A stretch of DNA of 64,000 nt, from contig OZ038478.1 in assembly GCA_964036315.1 (NCBI GenBank), forward strand, positions 140,298,156 to 140,362,155, in the 5' to 3' direction. The translations under genes were made by a program, and so were the position numbers. The notes under the pieces are model-generated. The model saw only the letters and a program-made list of their open reading frames with translations, had not been told where the DNA came from and did no database searches. Each line of letters starts with the position of its first letter. Within the stretch, counting starts at the first letter, position 1. Source of the stretch: Acanthosepion esculentum (Eukaryota; Mollusca; Cephalopoda; Sepiida; Sepiidae). This document shows positions 34,001 to 48,850 of the stretch, one piece after another.

Positions 34001-36449
34001 CTGTTCGAATTCCACTTGAATCCATTACATTCACCTACTTGCTAATATCTTTGGGAAACACATGAATCCATCTATTCTTCCTATGTTTTGATTATGTTTG
34101 CTCAATAGTAGGCATGAAAGATTAATCGATTGTGCCTCTGGTTAAGGAATCGGAAAGCCCTGTTCGAATTCCACTTGAATCCATTACATTCACCTACTTG
34201 CTAATATCTTTGAGAAACACATGAATCCATCTATTCTTTCTTTGTTTTGATTATGTTTGCTTAATAGTAGGCATGAAAGATTAATCGATTGTGCCTCTTG
34301 TTAAGGAATCGGAAAGCCCTGTTCGAATTCCACTTGAATCCATTACATTCACCTACTTGCCAATATCTTTGGGAAACACATGAATCCATCTATTCTTTCT
34401 TTGTTTTGATTATGTTTGCTTAATAGTAGGCATGAAAGATTAATCGATTGTGCCTCTGGTTAAGGAATCGGAAAGCCCTTTTCCAATTCCACTTGAATCC
34501 ATTACATTCACCTACTTGCTAATATCTTTGAGAAACACATGAATACATCTATTCTTCCTTTGTTTTGATTATGTTTGCTTAATAGTAGGCATGAAAGATT
34601 AATCGATTGTGCCTCTGGTTAAGGAATCGGAAAGCCCTGTTCGAATTCCACTTGAATCCATTACATTCACCTACTTGCCAATATCTTTGGGAAACACATG
34701 AATCCATCTATTCTTTCTTTGTTTTGATTATGTTTGCTTAATAGTAGGCATGAAAGATTAATCGATTGTGCCTCTGGTTAAGGAAACGGAAAGCCCTGTT
34801 CGAATTCCACTTGAATCCATTACATTCACCTACTTGCTAATATCTTTGGGAAACACATGAATCCATCTATTCTTCCTTTGTTTTGATTATGTTTGCTTAA
34901 TAGTAGGCATGAAAGATTAATCGATTGTGCCTCTGGTTAAGGAATCGGAAAGCCCTGTTCGAATTCCACTTGAATCCATTACATTCACCTACTTGCCAAT
35001 ATCTTTGGGAAACACATGAATCCATCTATTCTTTCTTTGTTTTGATTATATTTGCTTAATAGTAGGCATGAAAGGTTAATCGATTGTGCCTCTGGTTAAG
35101 GAATCGGAAAGCCCTGTTCGAATTCCACTTGAATCCATTACATTCACCTACTTGCTAATATCTTTGGGAAACACATGACTCCATCTATTCTTCCTTTGTT
35201 TTGATTATGTTTGCTTAATAGTAGGCATGAAAGATTAATCGATTGTGCCTCTGGTTAAGGAATCGGAAAGCCCTGTTCGAATTCCACTTGAATCCATTAC
35301 ATTCACCTACTTGCTAATATCTTTGGGAAACACAGGAATCCATCTATTCTTTCTTTGGTTTGATTATGTTTGCTTAATAGTAGGCATGAAAGATTAATCG
35401 ATTGTGCCTCTGGTTAAGGAATCGGAAAGCCCTGTTCGAATTCCAATTGAATCCATTACATTCACCTACTTGCTAATATCTTTGGGAAACACATGAATCC
35501 ATCTATTCTTTCTTTGTTTTGATTATGTTTGCTTAATAGTAGTCATGGAAGATTAATCGATTGTGCCTCTGGTTAAGGAATCGGAAAGCCCTGTTCGAAT
35601 TCCACTTGAATCCATTACATTCACCTACTTGCTAATATCTTTGGGAAACACATGAATCCATCTATTCTGTCTTTGTTTAGATTATGTTTGCTTAATAGAA
35701 GGCATAAATGATTAATCGATTGTGCCTCTGGTTAAGGAATCTGAAAGCCCTGTTCGAATTCCACTTGAATCCATTACATTCACCTACTTGCTAATATCTT
35801 TGGGAAACACATGAATCCCTGTATTATTTTTTTGTTTTGATTATGTTTGCTTAATAGTAGGCATGAAAGATTAATCGATTGCGCCTCTGGTTAAGGAATC
35901 GGAAAGCCCTGTTCGAATTCCACTTGAATCCATTACATTCACCCACTTGCTAATATCTTTGGGAAACACATGAATCCATCTATTCTTCCTTTGTTTTGAT
36001 TATGTTTGCTTAATAGTAGGCATGAAAGATTAATCGATTGTGCCTCTGGTTAAGGAAACGGAAAGCCCTGTTCGAATTCCACTTGAATCCATTACATTCA
36101 CCTACTTGCTAATATTTTTGGGAACACATGAATACCTCTATTCTTCCTTTGTTTTGATTATGTTTGCTTATTAGTAGGCATGAAAGATTAATCGATTGCG
36201 CCTCTGGTTAACGAATCGGAAAGCCCTGTTCGAATTCCACTTGAATCCCTTACATTCACCTACTTGCAAATATCTTTGGGAAACACATGAATCCATCTAT
36301 TCTTCCTTTGTTTTGATTATGTTTGCTTAATAGTAGGCATGAAAGATTAATCGATTGCGCCTCTGTTTAAGGAATCGGAAAGCCCTGTTCGAATTCCACG
36401 TGAATCCATTACATTCACCTACTTGCTAATATCTTTGGGAAACACATGA

Positions 36450-39400
36450 ATCCATCTATTCTTTCTATGTTTTGATTATGTTTGCTTAATAGTAGGCATG
36501 AAAGATTAATCGATTGTGCCTCTGGTTAAGGAATCGGAAAGCCCTGTTCGAATTCCACTTCAATCCATTACATTCACCTACTTGCTAATATCTTTGGGAA
36601 ACACATGAATCCATCCATTCTTCCTTTGTTTTGATTATGTTTGCTTAATAGCAGGCATGAAAGATTAATCGATTGTGCCTCTGGTTAAGGAATCGGAAAG
36701 CCCTGTTCGAATTCCACTTGAATCCATTACATTCACCTACTTGTTAATACCTTTGGGAAACACATGAATCCATCCATTCTTCCTGTTTTGATTATGTTTG
36801 CTTAATAGTAGGCATGAAAGATTAATCGATTGTGCCTCTGGTTAAGGAATCGGAAAGCCCTGTTCGAATTCCACTTGAATCCATTACATTCACCTACTTG
36901 TTAATACCTTTGGGAAACACATGAATCCATCCATTCTTCCTCAGTTTTGATTATGTTTGCTTAATAGTAGGCATGAAAGATTAATCGATTGTGCCTCTGG
37001 TTAAGGAATCGGAAAGCCCTGTTCGAATTCCACTTGAATCCATTACATTCACCTACTTGTTAATACCTTTGGGAAACACATGAATCCATCCATTCTTCCT
37101 CTGTTTTGATTATGTTTGCTTAATAGTAGGCATGAAAGATTAATCGATTGTGCCTCTGGTTAAGGAATCGGAAAGCCCTGTTCGAATTCCACTTGAATCC
37201 ATTACATTCACCTACTTGTTAATATCTTTGGGAAACACATGAATCCATCTATTCTTTCTTTGTTTTGATTATGTTTGCTTAATAGTAGGCATGAAAGATT
37301 AATCGATTGTGCCTCTGGTTAAGGAATCGGAAAGCCCTGTTCGAATTCCACTTGAATCCATTACATTCACCTACTTGTTAATACCTTTGGGAAACACATG
37401 AATCCATCCATTCTTCCTCAGTTTTGATTATGTTTGCTTAATAGTAGGCATGAAAGATTAATCGATTGTGCCTCTGGTTAAGGAATCGGAAAGCCCTTTT
37501 CGAATTCCACTTGAATCCATTACATTCACCTACTTGCTAATATCTGTGGGAAACACATGAATCCATCTATTCTTTCATTGTTTTGATTATGTTTGCTTAA
37601 TAGAAGGCATAAATGATTAATCGATTGTGCCTCTGGTTAAGGAATCGGAAAGCCCTGTTCGAATTCCACTTGAATCCATTAAATTCACCTACTTGCTAAA
37701 ATCTTTGGGAAACACATGAATCCATCTATTCTTTCTTTGTTTTGATTATGTTTGCTTAATAGTAGTCATGGAAGATTAAACGATTGTGCCCATGGTTAAG
37801 GAATCGGAAAGCCCTGTTCGAATTCCACTTGAATCCATTACATTCACCTACTTGCTAATATATTTGGGAAACACATGAATCCATCTATTCTGTCTTTGTT
37901 TAGATTATGTTTGCTTAATAGAAGGCATAAATGATTAATCGATTGTGCCTCTGGTTAAGGAATCTGAAAGCCCTGTTCGAATTCCACTTGAATCCATTAC
38001 ATTCACCTACTTGCTAATATCTTTGGGAAACACATGAATCCATCTATTCTTTCTTTGTTTAGATTATGTTTGCTTAATAGTAGGCATGAATGATTAATCG
38101 ATTGTGCCTCTGGTTAAGGAATCGGAAAGCCCTTTTCGAATTCCACTTGAATCCATTACATTCACCTACTTGCTAATATCTTTGGGAAACACATGAATCC
38201 ATCTATTCTTCCTTTGTTTTGATTATGTTTGCTTAATAGTAGGCATGAAAGATTAATCGATTGTGCCTCTGGTTAAGGAATCGGAAAGCCCTGTTCGAAT
38301 TCCACTTGAATCCATTACATTCACCTACTTGCCAATATCTTTGGGAAACACATGAATCCATCTATTCTTTCTTTGTTTTGATTATGTTTGCTTAATAGTA
38401 GGCATGAAAGATTAATCGATTGTGTCTCTGGTTAAGGAATCGGAAAGCCCTGTTCGAATTCCACTTGAATCCATTACATTCACCTACTTGCTAATATCTT
38501 TGGGAAACACATGAATCCATCTATTCTTCCTTTGTTTTGATTATGTTTGCTTAATAGTAGGCATGAAAGATTAATGGATTGTGCCTCTGGTTAAGGAATC
38601 GGAAAGCCCTGTTCGAATTCCACTTGAATCCATTACATTCACCTACTTGCCAATATCTTTGGGAAACACATGAATCCATCTATTCTTTCTTTGTTTTGAT
38701 TATGTTTGCTTAATAGTAGGCATGAAAGATTAATCGATTGTGCCTCTGGTTAAGGAATCGGAAAGCCCTGCTCGAATTCCACTTGAATCCATTACATTCA
38801 CCTACTTGCTAATATCTTTGGGAAACACATGAATCCATCTATTCTTCCTTTGTTTTGATTATGTTTGCTTAATAGTAGGCATGAAAGATTAATCGATTGT
38901 GCCTCTGGTTAAGGAATCGGAAAGCGCTGTTCGAATTCCACTTGAATCCATTACATTCACCTACTTGCCAATATCTTTGGGAAACACATGAATCCATCTA
39001 TTCTTTCTTTGTTTTGATTATGTTTGCTTAATAGTAGGCATGAAAGATTAATCGATTGTGCCTCTGGTTAAGGAATCGGAAAGCCCTGTTCGAATTCCAC
39101 TTGAATCCATTACATTCACCTACTTGCTAATATCTTTGGGAAACACATGAATCCATCTATTCTTCCTTTGTTTTGATTATGTTTGCTTAATAGTAGGCAT
39201 GAAAGATTAATCGATTGTGCCTCTGGTTAAGGAATCGGAAAGCCCTGTTCGAAATCCACTTGAATCCATTACATTCACCTACTTGCTAATATCTTTGGGA
39301 AACACATGAATCCATCTATTCTTTCTTTGTTTTGATTATGTTTGCTTAATAGTAGGCATGAAAGATTAATCGATTGTGCCTCTGGTTAAGGAATCGGAAA

Positions 39401-42400
39401 GCCCTGTTCGAATTCCACTTGAATCCATTACATTCACCTACTTGCTAATATCTTTGGGAAACACATGAATCCATCTATTCTGTCTTTGTTTAGATTATGT
39501 TTGCTTAATAGAAGGCATAAATGATTAATCGATTGTGCCTCTGGTTAAGTAATCTGAAAGCCCTGTTCGAATTCCACTTGAATCCATTACATTCACCTAC
39601 TTGCTAATATCTTTGGGAAACACATGAATCCCTGTATTATTTCTTTGTTTTGATTATGTTTGCTTAATAGTAGGCATGAAAGATTAATCGATTGCGCCTC
39701 TGGTTAAGGAATCGGAAAGCCCTGTTCGAATTCCACTGGAATCCATTACATTCACCCACTTGCTAATATCTTTGGGAAACACATGAATCCATCTATTCTT
39801 CCTTTGTTTTGATTATGTTTGCTTAATAGTAGGCATGAAAGATTAATCGATTGTGCCTCTGGTTAAGGAATCGGAAAGCCCTGTTCGAATTCCACTTGAA
39901 TCCATTACATTCACCTACTTGCTAATATTTTTGGGAACACATGGATCCATCTATTCTTCCTTTGTTTTGATTATGTTTGCTTAATAGTAGGCATGAAAGA
40001 TTAATCGATTGCGCCTCTGGTTAACGAATCGGAAAGCCCTGTTCGAATTCCACTTGAATCCCTTACATTCACCTACTTGCTAATATCTTTGGGAAACACA
40101 TGAATCCATCTATTCTTCCTTTGTTTTGATTATGTTTGCTTAATAGTAGGCATGAAAGATTAATCGATTGTGCCTCTGGTTAAGGAATCGGAAAGCCCTG
40201 TTCGAATTCCACTTGAATCCATTACATTCACCTACTTGCTAATATCTTTGGGAAACACATGAATCCATCCATTCTTCCTTTGTTTTGATTATGTTTGCTT
40301 AATAGTAGTCATGGAAGATTAAACGATTGTGCCCATGGTTAAGGAATCGGAAAGCCCTGTTCGAATTCCACTTGAATCCATTACATTCACCTACTTGCTA
40401 ATATCTTTGGGAAACACATGAATCCATCTATTCTGTCTTTATTTAGATTATGTTTGCTTAATAGAAGGCATAAATGATTAATCGATTGTGCCTCTGGTTA
40501 AGGAATCGGAAAGCCCTGTTCGAATTCCACTTGAATCCATTACATTCACCTACTTGCTAATATCTTTGGGAAACACATGAATCCATCTATTCTTTCTTTG
40601 TTTTGATTATGTTTGCTTAATAGTAGGCATGAAAGATTAATCGATTGTGCCTCTGGTTAAGGAATCGGAAAGCCCTTTTCGAATTCCACTTGAATCCATT
40701 ACATTCACCTACTTGCTAATATCTTTGAGAAACACAATAATCCATCTATTCTTCCTTTGTTTTGATTATGTTTGCTTAATAGTAGGCATGAAAGATTAAT
40801 CGATTGTGTCTCTGGTTAAGGAATCGGAAAGCCCTGTTCGAATTCCACTTGAATCCATTACATTCACCTACTTGCTAATACCTTTGGGAAACACATGAAT
40901 CCATCTATTCTTTCTTTGTTTTGATTATGTTTGCTTAATAGTGGGCATGAAAGATTAATGGATTGTGCCTCTGGTTAAGGAATCGGAAAGCCCTGTTCGA
41001 ATTCCACTTGAATCCATTACATTCACCTACTTGCCAATATCTTTGGGAAACACATGAATCCATCTATTCTTTCTTTGTTTTGATTATGTTTGCTTAATAG
41101 TAGGCATGAAAGATTAATCGATTGTGCCACTGGTTAAGGATTCGGACAGCCCTGTTCGAATTCCTCTTGAATCCATTACATTCACCTACTTGCTAATATC
41201 TTTGGGAAACACATGAATCCATCTATTCTTCCTTTGTTTTGATTATGTTTGCTTAATAGTAGGCATGAAAGATTAATCGATTGTGCCTCTGGTTAAGGAA
41301 TCGGAAAGCCCTGTTCGAATTCCACTTGAATCCATTACATTCACCTACTTGCCAATATCTTTGGGAAACACATGAATCCATCTATTCTTTCTTTGTTTTG
41401 ATTATGTTTGCTTAATAGTAGGCATGAAAGATTAATCGATTGTGTCTCTGGTTAAGGAATCGGAAAGCCCTGTTCGAATTCCACTTGAATCCATTACATT
41501 CACCTACTTGCTAATATCTTTGGGAAACACATGAATCCATCTATTCTTCTTTTGTTTTGATTATGTTTGCTTAATAGTGGGCATGAAAGATTAATGGATT
41601 GTGCCTCTGGTTAAGGAATCGGAAAGCCCTGTTCGAATTCCACTTGAATCCATTACATTCACCTACTTGCCAATGTCTTTGGGAAACACATGAATCCATC
41701 TATTCTTTCTTTGTTTTGATTATGTTTGCTTAATAGTAGGCATGAAAGATTAATCGATTGTGCCTCTGGTTAAGGAATCGGAAAGCCCTGTTCGAATTCC
41801 ACTTGAATCCATTACATTCACCTACTTGCTAAAATCTTTGGGAAACACATGAATCCATCTATTCTTTCTTTGTTTTGATTATGTTTGCTTAATAGTAGGC
41901 ATGAAAGATTAATCGATTGTGCCTCTGGTTAAGGAATCGGAAAGCCCTGTTCGAATTCCACTTGAATCCATTACATTCACCTACTTGCTAAAATCTTAGG
42001 GAAACACATGAATCCATCTATTCTTTCTTCGTTTTGATTATGTTTGCTTAATAGTAGGCATGAAAGATTAATCGATTGTGCCTCTGGTTAAGGAATCGGA
42101 AAGCCCTGTTCGAATTCCACTTCAATCCATTACATTCACCTACTTGCTAATATCTTTGGGAAACACATGAATCCATCCATTCTTCCTTTGTTTTGATTAT
42201 GTTTGCTTAATAGCAGGCATGAAAGATTAATCGATTGTGCCTCTGGTTAAGGAATCGGAAAGCCCTGTTCGAATTCCATTTGAATCCATTACATTCACCT
42301 ACTTGCTAAAATCTTAGGGAAACACATGAATCCATCTATTCTTTCTATGTTTTGATTATGTTTGCTTAATAGTAGGCATGAAAGATTAATCGATTGTGCC

Positions 42401-44200
42401 TCTGGTTAAGGAATCGGAAAGCCCTGTTCGAATTCCACTTCAATCCATTACATTCACCTACTTGCTAATATCTTTGTGAAACACATGAATCCATCCATTC
42501 TTCCTTTGTTTTGATTATGTTTGCTTAATAGCAGGCATGAAAGATTAATCGATTGTGCCTCTGGTTAAGGAATCGGAAAGCCCTGTTCGAATTCCACTTG
42601 AATCCATTACATTCACCTACTTGTTAATACCTTTGGGAAACACATGAATCCATCCATTCTTCCTGTTTTGATTATGTTTGCTTAATAGTAGGCATGAAAG
42701 ATTAATCGATTGTGCCTCTGGTTAAGGAATCGGAAAGCCCTGTTCGAATTCCACTTGAATCCATTACATTCACCTACTTGTTAATACCTTTGGGAAACAC
42801 ATGAATCCATCCATTCTTCCTCAGTTTTGATTATGTTTGCTTAATAGTAGGCATGAAAGATTAATCGATTGTGCCTCTGGTTAAGGAATCGGAAAGCCCT
42901 GTTCGAATTCCACTTGAATCCATTACATTCACCTACTTGTTAATACCTTTGGGAAACACATGAATCCATCCATTCTTCCTCTGTTTTGATTATGTTTGCT
43001 TAATAGTAGGCATGAAAGATTAATCGATTGTGCCTCTGGTTAAGGAATCGGAAAGCCCTGTTCGAATTCCACTTGAATCCATTACATTCACCTACTTGTT
43101 AATATCTTTGGGAAACACATGAATCCATCTATTCTTTCTTTGTTTTGATTATGTTTGCTTAATAGTAGGCATGAAAGATTAATCGATTGTGCCTCTGGTT
43201 AAGGAATCGGAAAGCCCTGTTCGAATTCCACTTGAATCCATTACATTCACCTACTTGTTAATACCTTTGGGAAACACATGAATCCATCCATTCTTCCTCA
43301 GTTTTGATTATGTTTGCTTAATAGTAGGCATGAAAGATTAATCGATTGTGCCTCTGGTTAAGGAATCGGAAAGCCCTTTTCGAATTCCACTTGAATCCAT
43401 TACATTCACCTACTTGCTAATATCTGTGGGAAACACATGAATCCATCTATTCTTTCATTGTTTTGATTATGTTTGCTTAATAGAAGGCATAAATGATTAA
43501 TCGATTGTGCCTCTGGTTAAGGAATCGGAAAGCCCTGTTCGAATTCCACTTGAATCCATTACATTCACCTACTTGCTAAAATCTTTGGGAAACACATGAA
43601 TCCATCTATTCTTTCTTTGTTTTGATTATGTTTGCTTAATAGTAGTCATGGAAGATTAAACGATTGTGCCCATGGTTAAGGAATCGGAAAGCCCTGTTCG
43701 AATTCCACTTGAATCCATTACATTCACCTACTTGCTAATATATTTGGGAAACACATGAATCCATCTATTCTGTCTTTGTTTAGATTATGTTTGCTTAATA
43801 GAAGGCATAAATGATTAATCGATTGTGCCTCTGGTTAAGGAATCTGAAAGCCCTGTTCGAATTCCACTTGAATCCATTACATTCACCTACTTGCTAATAT
43901 CTTTGGGAAACACATGAATCCATCTATTCTTTCTTTGTTTAGATTATGTTTGCTTAATAGTAGGCATGAATGATTAATCGATTGTGCCTCTGGTTAAGGA
44001 ATCGGAAAGCCCTTTTCGAATTCCACTTGAATCCATTACATTCACCTACTTGCTAATATCTTTGGGAAACACATGAATCCATCTATTCTTCCTTTGTTTT
44101 GATTATGTTTGCTTAATAGTAGGCATGAAAGATTAATCGATTGTGCCTCTGGTTAAGGAATCGGAAAGCCCTGTTCGAATTCCACTTGAATCCATTACAT
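36450..44200 (+). repeat. ~1.9-kb higher-order duplication, offset ~37 monomers
   Basis: About 36,450-38,320 and 42,330-44,200 share a run of unusual monomers at an offset of 5,880 bp: TTCTTTCTATGTTTTG, the 3-bp-shorter CTTCCTGTTTTG, several TTGTTAATACCTTTGG units, CTTCCTCAGTTTTG, and CCCATGGTTAAGG. The offset is 3 bp less than 37 x 159, matching the 3-bp deletion lying between. Confidence 0.85.
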
Positions 44201-46499
44201 TCACTTAGTTGCCAATATCTTTGGGAAACACATGAATCCATCTATTCTTTCTTTGTTTTGATTATGTTTGCTTAATAGTAGGCATGAAAGATTAATAGAT
44301 TGTGCCTCTGGTTAAGGAATCGGAAACCCCTGTTCGAATTCCACTTGAATCCATTACATTCACCTACTTGCTAATATCTTTGGGAAACACATGAATCCAT
44401 CTATTCTTTCTTTGTTTTGATTATGTTTGCTTAATAGTAGGCATGAAAGATTAATCGATTGTGCCTCTGGTTAAGGAAACGGAAAGCCCTGTTCGAATTC
44501 CATTTGAATCCATTACATTCACCTACTTGCTAATATCTTTGGGAAACACAGGAATCCATCTATTATTTCTTTGTTTTGATTATGTTTGCTTAATAGTAGG
44601 CATGAAAGATTAATCGATTGTGCCTCTGGTTAAGGAATCGGAAAGCCCTGTTCGAATTCCACTTGAATCCATTACATTCACCTACTTGCTAAAATCTTTG
44701 GGAAACACATGAATCCATCTATTCTTTCTTTGTTTTGATTATGTTTGCTTAATAGTAGGCATGAAAGATTAATCGATTGTGCCTCTGGTTAAGGAATCGG
44801 AAAGCCCTGTTCGAATTCCACTTGAATCCATTACATTCACCTACTTGCTAAAATCTTTGGGAAACACATGAATCCATCTATTCTTTCTTTGTTTTGATTA
44901 TGTTTGCTTAATAGTAGGCATGAAAGATTAATCGATTGTGCCTCTGGTTAAGGAATCGGAAAGCCCTGTTCGAATTCCACTTGAATCCATTACATTCACC
45001 TACTTGCTAATATCTGTGGGAAACACATGAATCCATCTATTCTTTCATTGTTTTGATTATGTTTGCTTAATAATAGGCATGAAAGATTAATCGATTGTGC
45101 CCCTGGTTAAGGAATCTGAAAGCCCTGTTCGAATTCCACTTGAATACATTACATTCACCTACTTGCTAATATCTTTGTGAAACACATGAATCCATCTATT
45201 CTTTCTTTGTTTTGATTATGTTTGCTTAATAGTAGGCATGAAAGATTAATCGATTGTGCCTCTGGTTAAGGAATCGGAAAGCCCTGTTCGAATTCCACTT
45301 GAATCCATTACATTCACCTACTTGCTAATATCTTTGAGAAACACATGAATCCATCTATTCTGTCTTTGTTTAGATTATGTTTGCTTAATAGAAGGCATAA
45401 ATGATTAATCGATTGTGCCTCTGGTTAAGGAATCGGAAAGCCCTGTTCGAATTCCACTTGAATCCATTACATTCACCTACTTGCTAATATCTTTGAGAAA
45501 CACATGAATCCATCTATTCTTCCTTTGTTTTGATTATGTTTGCTTAATAGTAGGCATGAAAGATTAATCGATTGTGCCTCTGGTTAAGGAATCGGAAAGC
45601 CCTTTTCGAATTCCACTTGAATCCATTACATTCACCTACTTGCTAATATCTTTGAGAAGCACATGAATCCATCTATTCTTCCTTTGTTTTGATTATGTTT
45701 GCTTAATAGTAGGCATGAAAGATTAATCGATTGTGCCTCTGGTTAAGGAATCGGAAAGCCCTGTTCGAATTCCACTTGAATCCATTACATTCACCTACTT
45801 GCCAATATCTTTGGGAAACACATGAATCCATCTATTCTTTCTTTGTTTTGATAATGTTTGCTTAATAGTAGGCATGAAAGATTAATCGATTGTGCCTCTG
45901 GTTAAGGAATCGGAAAGCCCTGTTCGAATTCCACTTGAATCCATTACATTCACCTACTTGCTAATATCTTTGGGAAACACATGAATCCATCTATTCTTCC
46001 TTTGTTTTGATTATGTTTGCTTAATAGTAGGCATGAAAGATTAATCGATTGTGCCTCTGGTTAAGGAATCGGAAAGCCCTTTCGAATTCCACTTGAATCC
46101 ATTACATTCACCTACTTGCTAATATCTTTGGGAAACACATGAATCCATCTATTCTTCCTTTGTTTTGATTATGTTTGCTTAATAGTAGGCATGAAAGATT
46201 AATTGATTGTGCCTCTGGTTAAGGAATCGGAAAGCCCTGTTCGAATTCTACTTGAATCCATTACATTCACCTACTTGCTAATATATTTGGGAAACACATG
46301 AATCCATCTATTCTTTCTTTGTTTTGATTATGTTTGCTTAATAGTAGGCATGAAAGATTAATCGATTGTGCCTCTGGTTTATGAATCGGAAAGCCCTGTT
46401 CGAATTCCACTTGAATCCATTACATTCACCTACTTGCTAATATCTGTGGGAAACACATGAATCAATCTATTCTTTCTTTGTTTTGATTATGTTTGCTTA

Positions 46500-48850
46500 A
46501 TAGTAGGCATGAAAGTTTAATCGATAGTGCCTCTGGTTAAGGAATCGGAAAGCCCTGTTCGAATTCCACTTGAATCCATTACATTCACCTACTTGCTAAT
46601 ATATTTGGGAAACACATAAATCCATCTATTCTTTCTTTGTTTTGATTATGTTTGCTTAATAGTAGGCATGAATGATTAATCGATTGTGCCTCTGGTTAAG
46701 GAATCGGAAAGCCCTGTTCGAATTCCACTTGAATCCATTACATTCACCTACTTGCTAATATCTTTGGGAAACACATGAATACATCTATTCTTTATTTGTT
46801 TTGATTATGTTTGCTTAATAGTAGGCATGATAGATTAATCGATTGTGCCTCTGGTTAAGGAATCGGAAAGCCCGGTTCGAATTCCACTTCAATCCATTAC
46901 ATTCACCTACTTGCTAATATCTTTAGGAAACAAATGAATCCATCTATTCTTTCTTTGTTTTGATTATGTTTGCTTAATAGTAGGCATAAAAGATTAATCG
47001 ATAGTGCCTCTGGTTAAGGAATCGGAAAGCCCTGTTCGAATTCCACTTGAATCCATTACATTCACCTACTTGCTAATATCTTTGGGAAACACATGAATCC
47101 ATCTATTCTTTCTTTGTTTTGATTATGTTTGCTTAATAGTAGGCATGAAAGATTAATCGATTGTGCCTCTGGTTAAGGAATCGGAAAGCCCTGTTCGTAT
47201 TCCACTTGAATCCATTACATTCACCTACTTGCTAATATATTTGGGAAACACATGAATCCATCTATTCTTTCTTTGTTTATTTATGTTTGCTTAATAGTAG
47301 GCATGAAAGATTAATCGATTGTGCCTCTGGTTAAGGAATCGGAAAGCCCTGTTCGAATTCCACTTGAATCCATTGCATTCACTTACTTGCTAATACCTTT
47401 GGGAAACACATGAATCCATCTATTCTTTCTTTGTTTTGATTATGTTTGCTTAATAGTAGGCATGAAAGATTAATCGATTGTGCCTCTGGTTAAGGAATCG
47501 GAAAGCCCTGTTCGAATTCCACTTGAATCCATTACATTCACCTACTTGCTAATATCTTTGGGAAACACATGAATCCATCTATTCTTTCTTTGTTTTGATT
47601 ATGTTTGCTTAATAGTAGGCATGAAAGATTAATCGATTGTGCCTCTGGTTAAGGAATCGGAAAGCCCTGTTCGAATTCCACTTGAATCCATTACATTCAC
47701 CTACTTGCTAATATCTTTGGGAAACACATGAATCCATCTATTCTTTCTTTGTTTTGATTATGTTTGCTTAATAGTAGGCATGAATGATTAATCGATTGTG
47801 CCTCTGGTTAAGGAATCGGAAAGCCCTGTTCGAATTCCACTTGAATCCATTACATTCACCTACTTGCTAATATCTTTGGGAAACACATGAATACATCTAT
47901 TCTTTATTTGTTTTGATTATGTTTGCTTAATAGTAGGCATGATAGATTAATCGATTGTGCCTCTGGTTAAGGAATCGGAAAGCCCGGTTCGAATTCCACT
48001 TCAATCCATTACATTCACCTACTTGCTAATATCTTTAGGAAACAAATGAATCCATCTATACTTTCTTTGTTTTGATTATGTTTGCTTAATAGTAGGCATA
48101 AAAGATTAATCGATAGTGCCTCTGGTTAAGGAATCGGAAAGCCCTGTTCGAATTCCACTTGAATCCATTACATTCACCTACTTGCTAATAACTTTGGGAA
48201 ACACATGAATCCATCTATTCTTTCTTTGTTTTGATTATGTTTGCTTAATAGTAGGCATGAAAGATTAATCGATTGTGCCTCTGGTTAAGGAATCGGAAAG
48301 CCCTGTTCGAATTCCACTTGAATCCATTGCATTCACTTACTTGCTAATACCTTTGGGAAACACATGAATCCATCTATTCTTTCTTTGTTTTGATTATGTT
48401 TGCTTAATAGTAGGCATGAAAGATTAATCGATTGTGCCTCTGGTTAAGGAATCGGAAAGCCCTGTTCGAATTCCACTTGAATCCATTACATTCACCTACT
48501 TGCTAATATCTTTGGGAAACACATGAATCCATCTATTCTTTCTTTGTTTTGATTATGTTTGCTTAATAGTAGGCATGAAAGATTAATCGATTGTGCCTCT
48601 GGTTAAGGAATCGGAAAGCCCTGTTCGAATTCCACTTGAATCCATTACATTCACCTACTTGCTAATATCTTTGGGAAACACATGAATCCATCTATTCTTT
48701 CTTTGTTTTGATTATGTTTGCTTAATAGTAGGCATGAAAGATTAATCGATTGTGCCTCTGGTTAAGGAATCGGAAAGCCCTGTTCGAATTCCACTTGAAT
48801 CCATTGCATTCACTTACTTGCTAATACCTTTGGGAAACACATGAATCCAT
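46500..48850 (+). repeat. Higher-order repeats of 3, 6 and 7 monomers
   Basis: CATGATAGATTAATCG followed by GCCCGGTTCG and TTTAGGAAACAAATG recurs from 46,829 to 47,941 (1,112 bp, 7 x 159 minus a 1-bp deletion near 47,275). CATTGCATTCACTTAC recurs at 47371, 48325 and 48802, which is 6 and 3 monomers apart. Confidence 0.8.
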
